54,036 bases of DNA from Mycolicibacterium hodleri (GTDB lineage: Bacteria > Actinomycetota > Actinomycetes > Mycobacteriales > Mycobacteriaceae), in the NCBI RefSeq assembly GCF_025822245.1, contig NZ_JACKTL010000009.1:1-54036 (forward strand), written 5' to 3'. The notes below the pieces were generated by a model. That model had not been told where the DNA came from, did not search any database, and saw only the letters and a program-made list of their open reading frames with translations. Below, piece by piece: positions 38,097 through 48,896 of the stretch (the stretch's first letter is position 1; each line of letters opens with the position of its first letter). The position numbers and the translations under genes were made by a program.

Positions 38097-39986
38097 ATGG
38101 GATTCCACAACCCGTTCTTGAAGGACGGCCTGATCAGGTTTCCCGACAACGGCAACCTGGTGCGGCACGTCGAGAAGTGGGCCACGGTACGTGGCGACAA
38201 CCTCGCCTACCAGTTCATCGACTTCTCCACCGAGCGCGACGGGGTCGCCCGCAACCTGGGCTGGCGCGACTTCAGCGCCCGCAACAAGGCGGTCGGCGCC
38301 CGGCTGCAGCAGGTCACCCAGCCCGGTGACCGCGTCGCGATCCTCTGCCCGCAGAACCTGGACTACCTCGTCGGCTTCTTCGGCGTGCTCTACGCCGGTC
38401 GCATCGCCGTCCCGCTGTTCGACCCGTCCGAACCCGGTCACGTCGGCCGGCTGCATGCCGTCCTCGACGACTGCAAGCCCACCGCGATCCTGACCACCAC
38501 CGACTCGGCAGAGGGCGTGCGGAAGTTCTTCCGCACCCGGCCCGCCAAGGAACGGCCTCGCGTCATCGCCGTCGACGCCGTGCCCGACGAGGTCGGCGCC
38601 ACCTGGGTGCAGGAGGACGTCACCCACGACACGGTCGCCTACCTGCAGTACACGTCCGGGTCGACCCGCATCCCGACCGGTGTGCAGATCACCCACCTCA
38701 ACCTCGCCACCAACATCGTCCAGGTCATCGAGGGCATCGGTGGCGACGAGGGCGACCGCGGCGTCACCTGGTTGCCGTTCTTCCACGACATGGGTCTCGT
38801 CACGGCGATGATCCCGCCGGTGGTCGGTCACTACATCACCTTCATGACGCCCGCCGCGTTCGTCCGCAGGCCCGGCCGCTGGATCCGGGAAATGGCCCGC
38901 AAGGACGACGACACCGGCGGCGTCATCTCCGTCGCCCCCAACTTCGCGTTCGACCACGCCGCCGCGCGTGGCGTGCCGAAGGACGGCGAGCCGCCGATGG
39001 ACCTGTCGAACGTCAAGGCGGTCCTCAACGGCAGCGAGCCGATCTCCGCCGCGACCGTCGCCCGCTTCAACGCCGCGTTCAACCCGTTCGGGTTCAACCC
39101 GAAGGCCATCAAGCCGTCCTACGGTCTGGCCGAGGCGACGCTGTTCGTCTCCACCACCCCGACCGACGAGCCGCCGAAGGTCGTCTACGTCGACCGCGAG
39201 CAGCTCAACTCCTACCGCTTCGTCGAGGTCTCCGAGGACGCGCCGTCCGCGGTGGCGCAGGCGTCCGCAGGCAAGGTCGGCGTTGCCGAGTGGGCCACCA
39301 TCGTCGACGCCGAGAGCGCGACCGAGCTGCCCGACGGGCAGATCGGTGAGGTGTGGATCAGCGGCCAGAACATGGGCACGGGCTACTGGAACAAGCCGGA
39401 GGAGACGGCGGCGACGTTCCAGAACATCCTCAAGTCCAGGACCAACCCGTCGCACGCCGAGGGTGCCGCCGACGACGCCACCTGGGTGCGCACCGGCGAC
39501 TTCGGGGCGTTCCACGACGGCGACCTCTACATCACGGGCCGCGTGAAGGACCTGGTGATCGTGGACGGCCGCAACCACTACCCGCAGGATCTCGAGTACT
39601 CGGCGCAGGAGGCCAGCAAGGCGCTGCGCACCGGGTTCGTCGCGGCGTTCTCGGTGCCGGCCAACCAGCTTCCCGACGAGGTGTTCGAGAACGCGCACGC
39701 CGGGCTCAAGCGGGACTCCGACGACACCTCCGAACAACTCGTCATCGTCGCCGAGCGCGCCGCGGGCGCCAACAAGATGGACCTCGAGCCGGTGGCCGAC
39801 GAGATCCGCGCCGCCATCGCCGTCCGGCACGGCGTGACGGTGCGCGACGTGCTGTTGACGCCGGCCGGTGCCATTCCGCGCACCTCGAGCGGCAAGATCG
39901 GCCGGCGGGCCTGCCGGTCGGCCTATCTCGACGGCAGCTTGCGCAGCGGAAAGATCGCCAACGACTTCCCCGACCAGGCGGACTAA
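38097..39986 (+). CDS. fadD32: Long-chain fatty acyl-AMP ligase FadD32
   Basis: The 629-residue adenylating enzyme activates the C50-60 meromycolic acid as acyl-AMP and loads it on the N-terminal ACP of Pks13. It has the P-loop [11 protein letters not shown] starting at residue 185, [14 protein letters not shown], the adenylate-binding [35 protein letters not shown] segment (conserved Asp and Arg), and the C-terminal catalytic Lys region [13 protein letters not shown]. It follows M. tuberculosis FadD32 (Rv3801c, 637 residues) throughout. The FAAL-specific insertion distinguishes it from CoA ligases. ATG with GAGGAG upstream. Confidence 0.97.
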   Translation: MGFHNPFLKDGLIRFPDNGNLVRHVEKWATVRGDNLAYQFIDFSTERDGVARNLGWRDFSARNKAVGARLQQVTQPGDRVAILCPQNLDYLVGFFGVLYAGRIAVPLFDPSEPGHVGRLHAVLDDCKPTAILTTTDSAEGVRKFFRTRPAKERPRVIAVDAVPDEVGATWVQEDVTHDTVAYLQYTSGSTRIPTGVQITHLNLATNIVQVIEGIGGDEGDRGVTWLPFFHDMGLVTAMIPPVVGHYITFMTPAAFVRRPGRWIREMARKDDDTGGVISVAPNFAFDHAAARGVPKDGEPPMDLSNVKAVLNGSEPISAATVARFNAAFNPFGFNPKAIKPSYGLAEATLFVSTTPTDEPPKVVYVDREQLNSYRFVEVSEDAPSAVAQASAGKVGVAEWATIVDAESATELPDGQIGEVWISGQNMGTGYWNKPEETAATFQNILKSRTNPSHAEGAADDATWVRTGDFGAFHDGDLYITGRVKDLVIVDGRNHYPQDLEYSAQEASKALRTGFVAAFSVPANQLPDEVFENAHAGLKRDSDDTSEQLVIVAERAAGANKMDLEPVADEIRAAIAVRHGVTVRDVLLTPAGAIPRTSSGKIGRRACRSAYLDGSLRSGKIANDFPDQAD

Positions 39987-40037
39987 CGCGCTCCGTCGGT
40001 CCACCCAGGCCGCACCTCGGCGAAAGTGACTGTGAAT

Positions 40038-43000
40038 ATGACTGAATCCGAAGACAATTCGCCATCGCCCGCCGGGAACGGCTCGTCGGCGCCCGCCGAC
40101 AAGCCGGCTCGTACCGACAAGACGGTTCCCGAGCTGCGCGAGTTCCTGCGGAACTGGATCGCCGACGCCACCGGGCAATCGGTCACCGGCATCGACGAGT
40201 CCGCGCCGATGGTCGAACTGGGCCTGTCGTCGCGCGACGCCGTGTCGCTGGCCAGTGACATCGAGGATCTCACCGGCGTCACGTTGACGGCGACGGTCCT
40301 GTTCCGGAACCCGACGATCGAGTCGCTGGCGACGGTCATCGTCGAGGGTGATCCCGAGGACGAGACCCCCGTCGACGACGACTACGACTGGTCGCGCACC
40401 TCGAACGTCGACTCCGGCCAGCTCGACATCGCGATCGTCGGCATCGGCACCCGGTTCCCCGGTGACCTGAACACTCCCGACGAGATGTGGCGCGGCCTGC
40501 TCGACGGCGTCGACGCCATCACCGACCTGCCCGAGGGACGCTGGGAGGAGTTCCTCGGCGATCCGCGGATCGCCGAGCGCGTCGCCCGGGCGCACACCCG
40601 CGGTGGCTACCTGTCCGACATCAAGGGTTTCGACTCCGAGTTCTTCGCACTGTCGAAGATGGAGGCCGACAACATCGATCCGCAGCAGCGGATGGCTCTG
40701 GAACTCACGTGGGAAGCGTTGGAGCACGCCAGGATTCCGGCGTCCAGCCTGCGCGGTGAGACCGTCGGCGTGTTCGTCGGCGCGTCCAACAACGACTACA
40801 GCTTCCTGTCGGTGTCCGACGCCTCGGTCGCGCACCCGTATGCGATCACCGGAACGACCAGCTCGATCATCGCCAACCGGGTGTCGTACTTCTTCGACTT
40901 CCGCGGACCGTCGATGGCGATCGACACCGCGTGCTCCTCGTCGCTGGTCGCCGTGCACGAAGGGGTCAAGGCCCTGCGCGCCGGTGACGCCGACGTGGTG
41001 CTGGCGGGCGGCGTGAACGCGCTGATCACCCCGCTGGTCACCATCGGCTTCGACGAGGTCGGCGGGGTGCTCGCACCCGACGGCCGGATCAAGTCGTTCT
41101 CGTCGGACGCCAACGGATACGCCCGCTCCGAGGGCGGCGGCATGCTGGTGCTCAAGCGGGTGGCCGATGCCCGCCGCGACGGTGACCAGATCATCGCGGT
41201 CATCGCGGGTACCGCGGTCAACCACGACGGCCGGTCCAACGGGCTGCTCGCGCCGAATCCGGACGCGCAGGCCGACGTGTTGCGCAAGGCCTACAAGGAC
41301 GCGGGCATCGACCCGCGCACCGTCGACTACGTCGAAGCCCACGGCACCGGCACCATCCTCGGTGACCCGATCGAGGCCGACGCCCTGGGCCGGGTCATCG
41401 GCAAGGGCCGCGCCGCCGACAAGCCCGCCCTGCTGGGTGCGGTGAAATCCAATGTCGGACACCTGGAATCGGCTGCCGGCGCGGCCAGCCTGGCCAAGGT
41501 CGCGCTGTCGTTGCGCAACGACAAGCTCCCGCCGTCGATCAACTACGCGGGCCCCAACCCGTACATCGACTTCGACAAGATCCACATCAAGGTCAACGAC
41601 GAGGTCGCCGACTGGCCCCGCTACAGCGGTCACGCCATCGCCGGCGTCTCGGGCTTCGGCTTCGGTGGCGCCAACGCCCACCTGGTGGTCCGCGAGGTGC
41701 TGCCAGCCGACCTCGTCGAGCCCGAGCCGGTAGTGGAAACCGTTGCGGCACAGCCGAAGGAGGACGCCAACGCGGTGTTCGTCGGCGGTGTCCGGGTGGA
41801 CGAATACGGCGACATCCTCGACGACGACGATCTCGACGTGCCAGCCGTTGCAGTCGACGCCGAGCCCGAACTGCCCGGCCTCACCGACGAAGCGCTCCGA
41901 CTGCTCGAAGCCGCCCGCGCCGAGCTCGACGCCGCCGAACCCGTGGCGCCCATCGTGCCGCTCGCGGTCTCCGGCTTCCTGACCTCGCGCAAGCGGGCCA
42001 CCGCCGCCGAACTGGCCGACTGGATCGACAGTGAGGCGGGCCGGGCGTCGTCGCTCGAGTCGATTGGGCGATCCCTGTCGCGGCGCAACCACGGGCGTTC
42101 GCGCGCAGTGGTCTTGGCCCACGACCACGACGAAGCGGTCAAGGGGTTGCGTGCCCTGGCCGAGGGCAAGCAGAGCCCGCTGGTGCTCGCGGCCGACGGA
42201 CCCGTGTCGAACGGACCCGTCTGGGTGCTGGCCGGTTTCGGTGCCCAGCACCGCAAGATGGGCAAGAGCCTGTATCTGCGCGACGAGGTCTTCGCCGAGT
42301 GGATCAACAAGGTCGACGCGCTGATTCAGGACGAGCGTGGCTATTCGATCGTGGAGTTGATCCTCGACGACGCCATCGACTACACCGACGAGACCTGCGA
42401 ATACCCCATCGAAGTGGTCCAGACGGTCATCTTCGCCATCCAGATCGCGCTTGGCGAGCTGCTCAAGGCGCACGGCGCGAAACCCGGTGCGCTGGTGGGA
42501 CAGTCGCTCGGCGAGGCGGCGGCGGCCTACTTCTCCGGCGGTCTGTCCCTGGAGGACGCCACCCGCACGATCTGTTCGCGGGCTCACCTGATGGGTGAGG
42601 GCGAGGCAATGCTGTTCGGCGAGTACATCCGCCTGATGGCGCTCGTCGAGTACTCCGCCGACGAGATCAAGACCGTGTTCTCCGATTACCCCGGTCTGGA
42701 GGTGTGCGTCTACGCAGCACCCACCCAGACCGTGATCGGCGGCCCGCCCGAGCAGATCGACGCGATCATCGCCAGGGCGGAGTCCGAGGGCAAGTTCGCC
42801 CGGAAGTTTCAGACCAAGGGCGCCAGCCACACCCAGCAGATGGATCCGCTGCTCGGTGAGCTCTCGGCGGAGATCACGGGCATCGAGCCTCATCCGCTCC
42901 GGACGGCGTACTACTCCACCGTCCACGAAGGCCAGCTGATCCGCGCCGGCGCCGAGCCCATCCACGACGTCGACTACTGGAAGAAGGGACTGCGGCACAG

Positions 43001-45413
43001 CGTCTACTTCACCCACGGCATCCGCAACGCCGTCGACGACGGGCACACCACGTTCCTCGAGCTGGCGCCAAACCCGGTGGCGCTCATGCAGGTTGGCCTG
43101 ACGACGGCGTCGGCCGGTCTGCACGACGGGCAGCTGATCCCGACGCTGGCCCGCAAGCAGGACGAGGTCGACTCCATGACCTCGGCCATGGCCCACCTGT
43201 TCGCCCACGGCCACGACCTGGACTTCCGCACCCTGTTCGCGCCCGGTGAGTACGCCGACATTCCTCCGACGCGCTTCAAGCGCAAGCCGCACTGGCTCGA
43301 CGTCCGGTTCTCTGGAGACGGCTCCAACGTCGTCCCGGGCACCCACGTCGCGATGCCTGACGGCCGCCACGTGTGGGAGTACTCCCCGCGCGCCACCACC
43401 GACTTGGCCGCGCTGGTGAAAGCCGCTGCGGTGCAGGTACTTCCGGACGCCAAGCTGACCGCGTACGAGCAGCGTGCGGTTCCGGCGGACGACGCCCGGC
43501 TGGTGACGACGCTGACACGCCACCCCGGTGGCGCGACGGTGCAGGTGCACGCCAGGATCGACGAATCGTTCACCCTCGTCTACGACGCGATCGTGACACG
43601 CGCCGGTCAGGCGACGGCGTTGCCGACCGCGGTCGGCGCCGGCGCGGCGATCTCCGAGGTGGCCGTCGCGCAGCCGGTGGCGATCGAGGAACCCGAACCC
43701 GAGGACGACGCGGCGATCCTGCAGGACAACCTCACTGCCGGAGCGGGTTTGGCGGCCGGCTTCGCCAAGTGGACACCCGAGTCGGGCGAGACCATCGCGC
43801 AGCGACTGGGCACCATCGTCGGCAGCGCCATGGGTTATGAGCCCGAGGACCTGCCGTGGGAGGTGCCGCTGATCGAGCTGGGCCTGGACTCGCTGATGGC
43901 GGTTCGCATCAAGAACCGCGTCGAGTACGACTTCGACCTGCCGCCAATCCAGCTGACCGCGGTGCGCGACGCGAACCTGTACGCCGTCGAGAAGCTGATC
44001 CAGTACGCCATCGAACACCGCGACGAGGTGGGTCAGCTCGCAGAGGTCCAGAAGACGCAGACCGACGAGGAGATCGCCGCGGCACAGGCCGAGCTGATGG
44101 GCGGAGCCACCACGGTGGCCGAGCTCGAGGAGGTGCTCGCCAAGAAGGCAGCCGAGGCCGGAATCCCCCTGGAGAGTGAAGCCCCCGCCCCGCCCGCGGC
44201 CCCCATCGAGACCGCCGGGATCGTCCCGCCCCCGCCGCCACCACCGACCAATCCGGCCGGACCGTCGGCCCAGGCGAAGACGCCGAACCTGGCCGGTGCG
44301 GCGCAGGTGCTCAACCAGCAGGCGATCTCGGAGGCGTTGAACAGCGACGTCCCGCCGCGCGACGCCGCCGAGCGCGTCACGTTCGCGACGTGGGCGATCG
44401 TCACCGGCAAGTCGCCGGGCGGCATCTTCAACTCGTTGCGCGAACTCACCGACGAGGAAGCGCAGAAGATGGCGCAGCGGCTGTCCGAGCGCGCCGAGGG
44501 CACGATCACCGCCGAGGACGTCAAGAGGGCGCAGACCATCGAGGAGCTGTCCTCCACGGTCCGCGAGTTCCTGGAGGCCGGTGAGCTCGACGGCTTCGTC
44601 CGCACCATCCGCAAGGCCGAGGACGAGAGCGACGTTCCGGTCTTCGTGTTCCACGCGGCCGGTGGCTCGACGGTGGTCTACGAACCGCTGCTCAAGCGGC
44701 TGCCCGCGGGCACGCCGATGTACGGGCTGGAGCGCGTCGAGGGCACCATCCAGGAACGGGCGGCGCAATACGTGCCGAAGCTCTTGGAGCTCAACGGAGA
44801 CAAGCCGTTCATCCTGACCGGTTGGTCGCTGGGCGGCGCGCTGGCGTATGCCTGCGCGATCGGGCTCAAGCAGCACGGCGCCAACGTGCAGTTCGTCGGC
44901 CTCATCGACACGGTGCGTGCTGGCGAGGAGGTTCCGCAGACCAAGGAGGAGACCCGCAAGCGCTGGGACAGGTACGCGGAGTTCGCCGCCAAGAACTTCA
45001 ACGTGGAGATCCCGCCGATCCCCTACGAGGAGCTCGAGGAACTCGACGACGCGGGCCAGGTGCAGTACGTGCTGGACGCCGTGCAGAACGCCGGAGTGCA
45101 GATCCCCGGCGGCATCATCGAGCACCAGCGGACGTCCTACCTGGACAACCGCGCGCTGGAGACCGTCGTGATCGAGCCCTACGACGGTCACGTCACCCTC
45201 TACATGGCCGACCGGTACCACGACGACGCGATCAAGTTCGAGCCCCGCTACGGCGTCCGTCAGCCCGACGGCGGCTGGGGCGAGTTCGTCTCCGATCTGG
45301 AGGTCGTGAACATCGGGGGCGAGCACATTCAGGCGATCGACGAGCCGTACATTGCGAAGGTCGGCGCGCACATGAGTGAGGCGATCAACCGCATCGAGAG
45401 CGAGCACAAGTGA
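40038..45413 (+). CDS. pks13: Mycolic acid condensing polyketide synthase Pks13
   Basis: The 1791-residue type I PKS performs the final Claisen condensation of meromycolate with a carboxylated C22-26 chain. Domains in order: N-terminal ACP (phosphopantetheine Ser65 in LGLSSRDAV), ketosynthase (Cys299 in DTACSSSL; His motifs VEAHGTGT and VGHLESAAG), acyltransferase (Ser823 in GQSLGEAA), second ACP (Ser1285 in LGLDSLMAV), and thioesterase (Ser1597 in GWSLGGALA). A Pro/Ala-rich linker before the thioesterase is longer than in M. tuberculosis (1733 residues). GTG codons at 40026 and 40032 are alternative starts. The TGA overlaps the accD4 GTG by 4 bp. Confidence 0.97.
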   Translation: MTESEDNSPSPAGNGSSAPADKPARTDKTVPELREFLRNWIADATGQSVTGIDESAPMVELGLSSRDAVSLASDIEDLTGVTLTATVLFRNPTIESLATVIVEGDPEDETPVDDDYDWSRTSNVDSGQLDIAIVGIGTRFPGDLNTPDEMWRGLLDGVDAITDLPEGRWEEFLGDPRIAERVARAHTRGGYLSDIKGFDSEFFALSKMEADNIDPQQRMALELTWEALEHARIPASSLRGETVGVFVGASNNDYSFLSVSDASVAHPYAITGTTSSIIANRVSYFFDFRGPSMAIDTACSSSLVAVHEGVKALRAGDADVVLAGGVNALITPLVTIGFDEVGGVLAPDGRIKSFSSDANGYARSEGGGMLVLKRVADARRDGDQIIAVIAGTAVNHDGRSNGLLAPNPDAQADVLRKAYKDAGIDPRTVDYVEAHGTGTILGDPIEADALGRVIGKGRAADKPALLGAVKSNVGHLESAAGAASLAKVALSLRNDKLPPSINYAGPNPYIDFDKIHIKVNDEVADWPRYSGHAIAGVSGFGFGGANAHLVVREVLPADLVEPEPVVETVAAQPKEDANAVFVGGVRVDEYGDILDDDDLDVPAVAVDAEPELPGLTDEALRLLEAARAELDAAEPVAPIVPLAVSGFLTSRKRATAAELADWIDSEAGRASSLESIGRSLSRRNHGRSRAVVLAHDHDEAVKGLRALAEGKQSPLVLAADGPVSNGPVWVLAGFGAQHRKMGKSLYLRDEVFAEWINKVDALIQDERGYSIVELILDDAIDYTDETCEYPIEVVQTVIFAIQIALGELLKAHGAKPGALVGQSLGEAAAAYFSGGLSLEDATRTICSRAHLMGEGEAMLFGEYIRLMALVEYSADEIKTVFSDYPGLEVCVYAAPTQTVIGGPPEQIDAIIARAESEGKFARKFQTKGASHTQQMDPLLGELSAEITGIEPHPLRTAYYSTVHEGQLIRAGAEPIHDVDYWKKGLRHSVYFTHGIRNAVDDGHTTFLELAPNPVALMQVGLTTASAGLHDGQLIPTLARKQDEVDSMTSAMAHLFAHGHDLDFRTLFAPGEYADIPPTRFKRKPHWLDVRFSGDGSNVVPGTHVAMPDGRHVWEYSPRATTDLAALVKAAAVQVLPDAKLTAYEQRAVPADDARLVTTLTRHPGGATVQVHARIDESFTLVYDAIVTRAGQATALPTAVGAGAAISEVAVAQPVAIEEPEPEDDAAILQDNLTAGAGLAAGFAKWTPESGETIAQRLGTIVGSAMGYEPEDLPWEVPLIELGLDSLMAVRIKNRVEYDFDLPPIQLTAVRDANLYAVEKLIQYAIEHRDEVGQLAEVQKTQTDEEIAAAQAELMGGATTVAELEEVLAKKAAEAGIPLESEAPAPPAAPIETAGIVPPPPPPPTNPAGPSAQAKTPNLAGAAQVLNQQAISEALNSDVPPRDAAERVTFATWAIVTGKSPGGIFNSLRELTDEEAQKMAQRLSERAEGTITAEDVKRAQTIEELSSTVREFLEAGELDGFVRTIRKAEDESDVPVFVFHAAGGSTVVYEPLLKRLPAGTPMYGLERVEGTIQERAAQYVPKLLELNGDKPFILTGWSLGGALAYACAIGLKQHGANVQFVGLIDTVRAGEEVPQTKEETRKRWDRYAEFAAKNFNVEIPPIPYEELEELDDAGQVQYVLDAVQNAGVQIPGGIIEHQRTSYLDNRALETVVIEPYDGHVTLYMADRYHDDAIKFEPRYGVRQPDGGWGEFVSDLEVVNIGGEHIQAIDEPYIAKVGAHMSEAINRIESEHK

Positions 45414-46990
45414 CCCAGGAAGCGGCCCCCGTCGCCACCAGAGCCCACACCACGGCCGAGAAGCTGGCCGAGCTGCGTGAACGGTTGGAGCTCGCCAAGG
45501 ATCCGGGTGACGAGAAGGCGAAGGCCCGTCGCGACAAGAAGGGCATCCCGAGCGCTCGCGCCCGCATCCACGAACTGCTCGACCCGGGCAGCTTCCTGGA
45601 GATCGGCGCGCTGGCTCGCACCCCCGGCGACCCCAACGCCTTCTACGGCGACGGCGTGGTGACCGGTCACGGCACCATCGACGGGCGTCCGGTCGGCGTG
45701 TTCAGCCACGACCAGACGGTGTTCCAGGGTTCGGTCGGCGAGATGTTCGGCCGCAAGGTGGCCCGGCTGATGGAGTGGGTGGCCATGGTCGGTTGCCCGA
45801 TCATCGGCATCAACGACTCCGGTGGCGCCCGCATCCAGGATGCCGCGACGTCGCTGGCCTGGTACGCCGAGCTCGGCCGACGCCACGAGATGCTGCGCGG
45901 TCTGGTGCCCGAGATCTCGCTGATCTTCGGCAAATGCGCTGGCGGAGCGGTCTATTCGCCGATCCAGACCGATCTGATCGTCGCCGTGCGCGACCAGGGT
46001 TACATGTTCATCACCGGGCCCGACGTGATCAAGGACGTCACCGGTGAGGACGTGACCTTCGACGAGCTCGGCGGCGCCGACGTGCAGGCGCAGCGCGGCA
46101 ACATCCACAAGGTGGTCGAGTCGGAGAGTGCGGCGTACCAGTACGTGCGCGACTACCTGAGCTTCTTGCCGCCCAACCACTTCGACAGCGTGCCGATCGT
46201 CAACCCCGGGCTGGAGCCCGAGATCACGCCGTCCGACATGGAGCTCGACACGATCGTGCCGGACTCGGACAACCAGGCCTACGACATGCACGAGATCCTG
46301 CTCCGGATCTTCGACGACGGCGACGTCTTCGAGATCGCCGAGCAGCGCAGCCCGTCCATGATCACCGCGTTCGCCCGCATCGACGGTCATCCCGTCGGCG
46401 TGATCGCCAACCAGCCGTTGAACAACGCCGGCGCCGTGGGCAACGAAGCATCCGACAAGGCAGCAGGTTTCATTCGGTTCTGCGACTCGTTCAACCTGCC
46501 GCTGGTCTTCGTCGTCGACACCCCGGGTGCCATGCCGGGCCTCGAGGAGGAGAAGGGCGGCATCATCAAGCGCGGTGGCCGGTTCTTCAACGCCATCGTG
46601 GAAGCCGACGTACCGAAGGTGACCTTCGTGATCCGCAAGGCGTACGGCGGCGGGTACGCGGTGATGGGCTCCAAGCAGTTGTCCGCGGACCTGAACTTCG
46701 CCTGGCCCACGGCGCGCATCGCGGTGATCGGTGCCGAGGGTGCAGCGCAGCTGTTGGTGAAGCGGTTCCCCGATCCGACCTCGCCCGAGGTCCAGAAGAT
46801 TCGTGCGGACTTCATCGAGGGTTACAACCTCAACCTGGCGACGCCGTGGATCGCCGCCGAGCGCGGTTACATCGACGGGGTCATCGAACCGCACGAGACG
46901 CGGCTGTTGTTGCGCAAGTCGATGCAGTTGTTGCGGGACAAGCAGAGCCGCAACAAGGTGTTGCGCAAGCATGGTCTGACGCCGCTCTGA
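45410..46990 (+). CDS. accD4: Acyl-CoA carboxylase carboxyltransferase subunit AccD4
   Basis: The 526-residue beta subunit carboxylates long-chain (C24-26) acyl-CoA to provide the Pks13 extender unit; it works with a biotinylated alpha subunit encoded elsewhere. Crotonase-type carboxyltransferase motifs: [15 protein letters not shown] and [16 protein letters not shown] (oxyanion hole, N-terminal half), and [22 protein letters not shown] (C-terminal half, biotin pocket). GTG start coupled to the pks13 stop. It is the last gene of the fadD32-pks13-accD4 unit and matches M. tuberculosis Rv3799c (522 residues). Confidence 0.96.
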   Translation: MTQEAAPVATRAHTTAEKLAELRERLELAKDPGDEKAKARRDKKGIPSARARIHELLDPGSFLEIGALARTPGDPNAFYGDGVVTGHGTIDGRPVGVFSHDQTVFQGSVGEMFGRKVARLMEWVAMVGCPIIGINDSGGARIQDAATSLAWYAELGRRHEMLRGLVPEISLIFGKCAGGAVYSPIQTDLIVAVRDQGYMFITGPDVIKDVTGEDVTFDELGGADVQAQRGNIHKVVESESAAYQYVRDYLSFLPPNHFDSVPIVNPGLEPEITPSDMELDTIVPDSDNQAYDMHEILLRIFDDGDVFEIAEQRSPSMITAFARIDGHPVGVIANQPLNNAGAVGNEASDKAAGFIRFCDSFNLPLVFVVDTPGAMPGLEEEKGGIIKRGGRFFNAIVEADVPKVTFVIRKAYGGGYAVMGSKQLSADLNFAWPTARIAVIGAEGAAQLLVKRFPDPTSPEVQKIRADFIEGYNLNLATPWIAAERGYIDGVIEPHETRLLLRKSMQLLRDKQSRNKVLRKHGLTPL

Positions 46991-47023
46991 TCCGTCGGAT
47001 TGGCCTGCGCCACTGACACTTTC

Positions 47024-47227
47024 GGAGTTATCCACAGGCTGCGCGTGACGCCTGTTGCGAGTCGTAGTTCACGGGTAGATTCGAATGTATGTTCGAGTCA
47101 TTGGTCACCGCTACCGACACTTCGGGGAGTTATCCACAGGCTGCGCGTGACGCCTGTTGCGAGTCGTAGTTCACGGGTAGATTCGAATGTATGTTCGAGT
47201 CATTGGTCACCGCTACCGACACTTCGG
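47024..47227 (+). repeat. Exact 102-bp tandem duplication upstream of the 13E12-type gene
   Basis: Two contiguous copies (47024-47125 and 47126-47227) are identical base for base. Each includes TTATCCACAGG, the apparent 5' leader and the ATG plus first 12 codons of the downstream gene. 102 is 34 codons, but a stop in the leader (GAGTCGTAG) interrupts read-through, so the first ATG (47089) yields only a 25-residue peptide. Identity of both copies indicates a very recent duplication. Confidence 0.95.
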
Positions 47228-48896
47228 GTGCCGGTGCGGTGGAGGCGTGGTCTCGGGCGGAGTCCGCCGCGTGTGCCCGCAAGGTCGCCGCGATGGCCGC
47301 CATGTTCGAGGAGGCTTCCGCCGTCGAGGGGGCCGCGGAGCGGGACCTGTGGTGCACCGACACCTGGGACTTCGTCGCCGCCCACATCGGGGCCGTTCTG
47401 CGGATCACCCCCGGCGCCGCGTCCAACCAGTTGTTGGTCGCCGTGGCCTTGCATGAACGCTTCCCCAAGGTGGCCGCGGTGTTCGCCGACGGGCTCATCA
47501 CCAGCTGGTGAAGGCGGTGGTGCAGCGCGGTGCCCTGGTCGTCGACCCCGACGCCCTCCGCGCCCTGGACGAGCTGCTCGCCGAGGCGCTGAGCAGCCGG
47601 GAACCCATGTCGGTGGCGACGCTGGAGAAGACGATCGACGGGTTCGTCGCCCAGGTCGACCCGCAGGCGGTCATCCGGACCGAGACTAGGGCGCGGGGCC
47701 GGTCGGTCGAGGTGGGTGAGGAGGACGGCAGCGGGATGGCGACGGTCTTCGCGACCCTGTTCGCCCACGACGCCAAGGCGTTCGACGCCCGTGTGGACGC
47801 GTTGGCCCGCACCGTCTGCCCGGCTGATCCTCGCACCCTGGATCAGCGTCGCTCCGATGCGATGGGCGCACTGTCTCACGGAGCGGACCGCCTGGCGTGC
47901 CTGTGTGGGTCCGAGGATTGCCCGGCCGGTGAGAATCCTCCCTCGACGGGGGTGGTGGTCTTCGTCATCGCCAGCCAGGACACGCTCACCCTCGATGAGC
48001 GGCCGGCACCAGAGTCACCTGCACCGCCACTGCCGCCGCCCGTGCCGGCCACCCCGGCACCTGGTTCGCCAACGGATGACCGCGGATGCACCGGCGATGG
48101 ACAAACTGAGACCGCCGAGGACATCGACGCTGCCGACGACGCGGCGACCGTCGATCAGGCTGCCGCGGAGCAGGAGTCGGCCGACACCCCGGCCAGCCCG
48201 GCCCCCGCCGCCGAGCGGACCGCCCTCGACGGCGAACCCCCGGCCATGTTCACCAAGCCGCTGCGCGAGCTGACCCTCACCGAAGCCCTCACCCCCACCC
48301 CCGGCCGGCTGGCCAGCATTCGGCCCGCGGCGATGATCGGTGGACAGTTCCTGCCCGGCGCGATCGCCTGCCGAGCCACCGTCGGGGCCACGATCACCGC
48401 GATCGTGCACCCCGGGCAAGCCCCACCCGAACCCCGGTACCGACCCTCGAAGAAGCTGGCCGACTTCGTCAGATGCCGCGACCTGACGTGCCGCTTCCCG
48501 GGCTGCCGCGCCCCGGCGACGAATTGTGACGTCGACCATACGATTCCGTGGCCCTACGGGCCCACGGCGGCGTCCAACCTGAAATGCCTATGCCGTCGAC
48601 ACCACTTGCTGAAGACCTTCTGGGGCGGCGAGAACGGTTGGCGCGAAACCCAACTCGACGACGGCACCATCGTGTGGACCGCACCCGACGGCCGCACCCA
48701 CACCACCACACCGGGCAGCCGACTGCTCTTCCCCGAACTGTCCCAGCCGACCAGAACCGTTGAGGCGAGAAGCGTTCCAACACGCCACGCGTCGGGTCTC
48801 ACCATGCCGCGCCGCACGACCACCCGCGCCCACGACCGCGCCAGACGCATCCAACGCGAACGCGATCTCAGCCAGGCGGCAGACGAGGCTAGCTAG
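47191..48896 (+). pseudogene. DUF222/HNH endonuclease (13E12 repeat family), split by a frame change near 47505
   Basis: Two adjoining frames together make one DUF222-HNH protein. The 5' frame (47191-47511, 106 residues) starts MFESLVTATDTSGAGAVEAW and ends ADGLITSW-stop. The sequence resumes in another frame as LVKAVVQRGALVVDPDALRALD, which is the usual continuation of DUF222 after GLIT. The break needs a small indel at about 47500-47508. The second part contains the rest of DUF222 and the HNH domain. Related REP13E12 genes in M. tuberculosis are repeated and often broken. A coupled restart is also possible, since the break itself forms a GTGA stop/start overlap. A sequencing error cannot be excluded. 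Confidence 0.75.
47508..48896 (+). CDS. C-terminal part of DUF222 protein with HNH nuclease domain
   Basis: If read from the GTG at 47508, which overlaps the preceding TGA by 4 bp, this part encodes 462 residues. Residues 1-140 are DUF222 (TVCPADPRTLDQRRSDAMGAL, LACLCGSEDCPAG). A disordered Pro/Ala/Asp-rich region follows. The C-terminal HNH motif is CRDLTCRFPGCRAPATNCDVDHTIPW, then SNLKCLCRRHHLLKTF, with four zinc-ligand Cys and the catalytic DH/H..H residues all present. Nicking or cleaving DNA is inferred from the fold; the family has no proven role in mycobacteria. The last 8 bp overlap the end of the opposing helicase gene. Confidence 0.7.
   Translation: MKAVVQRGALVVDPDALRALDELLAEALSSREPMSVATLEKTIDGFVAQVDPQAVIRTETRARGRSVEVGEEDGSGMATVFATLFAHDAKAFDARVDALARTVCPADPRTLDQRRSDAMGALSHGADRLACLCGSEDCPAGENPPSTGVVVFVIASQDTLTLDERPAPESPAPPLPPPVPATPAPGSPTDDRGCTGDGQTETAEDIDAADDAATVDQAAAEQESADTPASPAPAAERTALDGEPPAMFTKPLRELTLTEALTPTPGRLASIRPAAMIGGQFLPGAIACRATVGATITAIVHPGQAPPEPRYRPSKKLADFVRCRDLTCRFPGCRAPATNCDVDHTIPWPYGPTAASNLKCLCRRHHLLKTFWGGENGWRETQLDDGTIVWTAPDGRTHTTTPGSRLLFPELSQPTRTVEARSVPTRHASGLTMPRRTTTRAHDRARRIQRERDLSQAADEAS

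Noticed and set aside
37938..45407. A 2489-codon open frame on the minus strand opposite fadD32 and pks13
   Set aside because: It mirrors the codon phase of two certain genes, is rich in Arg, Val, Gly, Asp and His repeats without any domain, and spans two unrelated genes; it is a high-GC antisense shadow.
47024..47140. Possible replication origin from two TTATCCACA sites
   Set aside because: Both belong to one duplicated leader, there is no AT-rich unwinding region, and dnaA/dnaN are not nearby; kept only as a feature of the duplication.
47089..47166. First ATG of the duplicated leader as the true start of the DUF222 gene
   Set aside because: It runs into TAG after 25 codons within the duplicated leader; the second ATG at 47191 gives the family-like N terminus.
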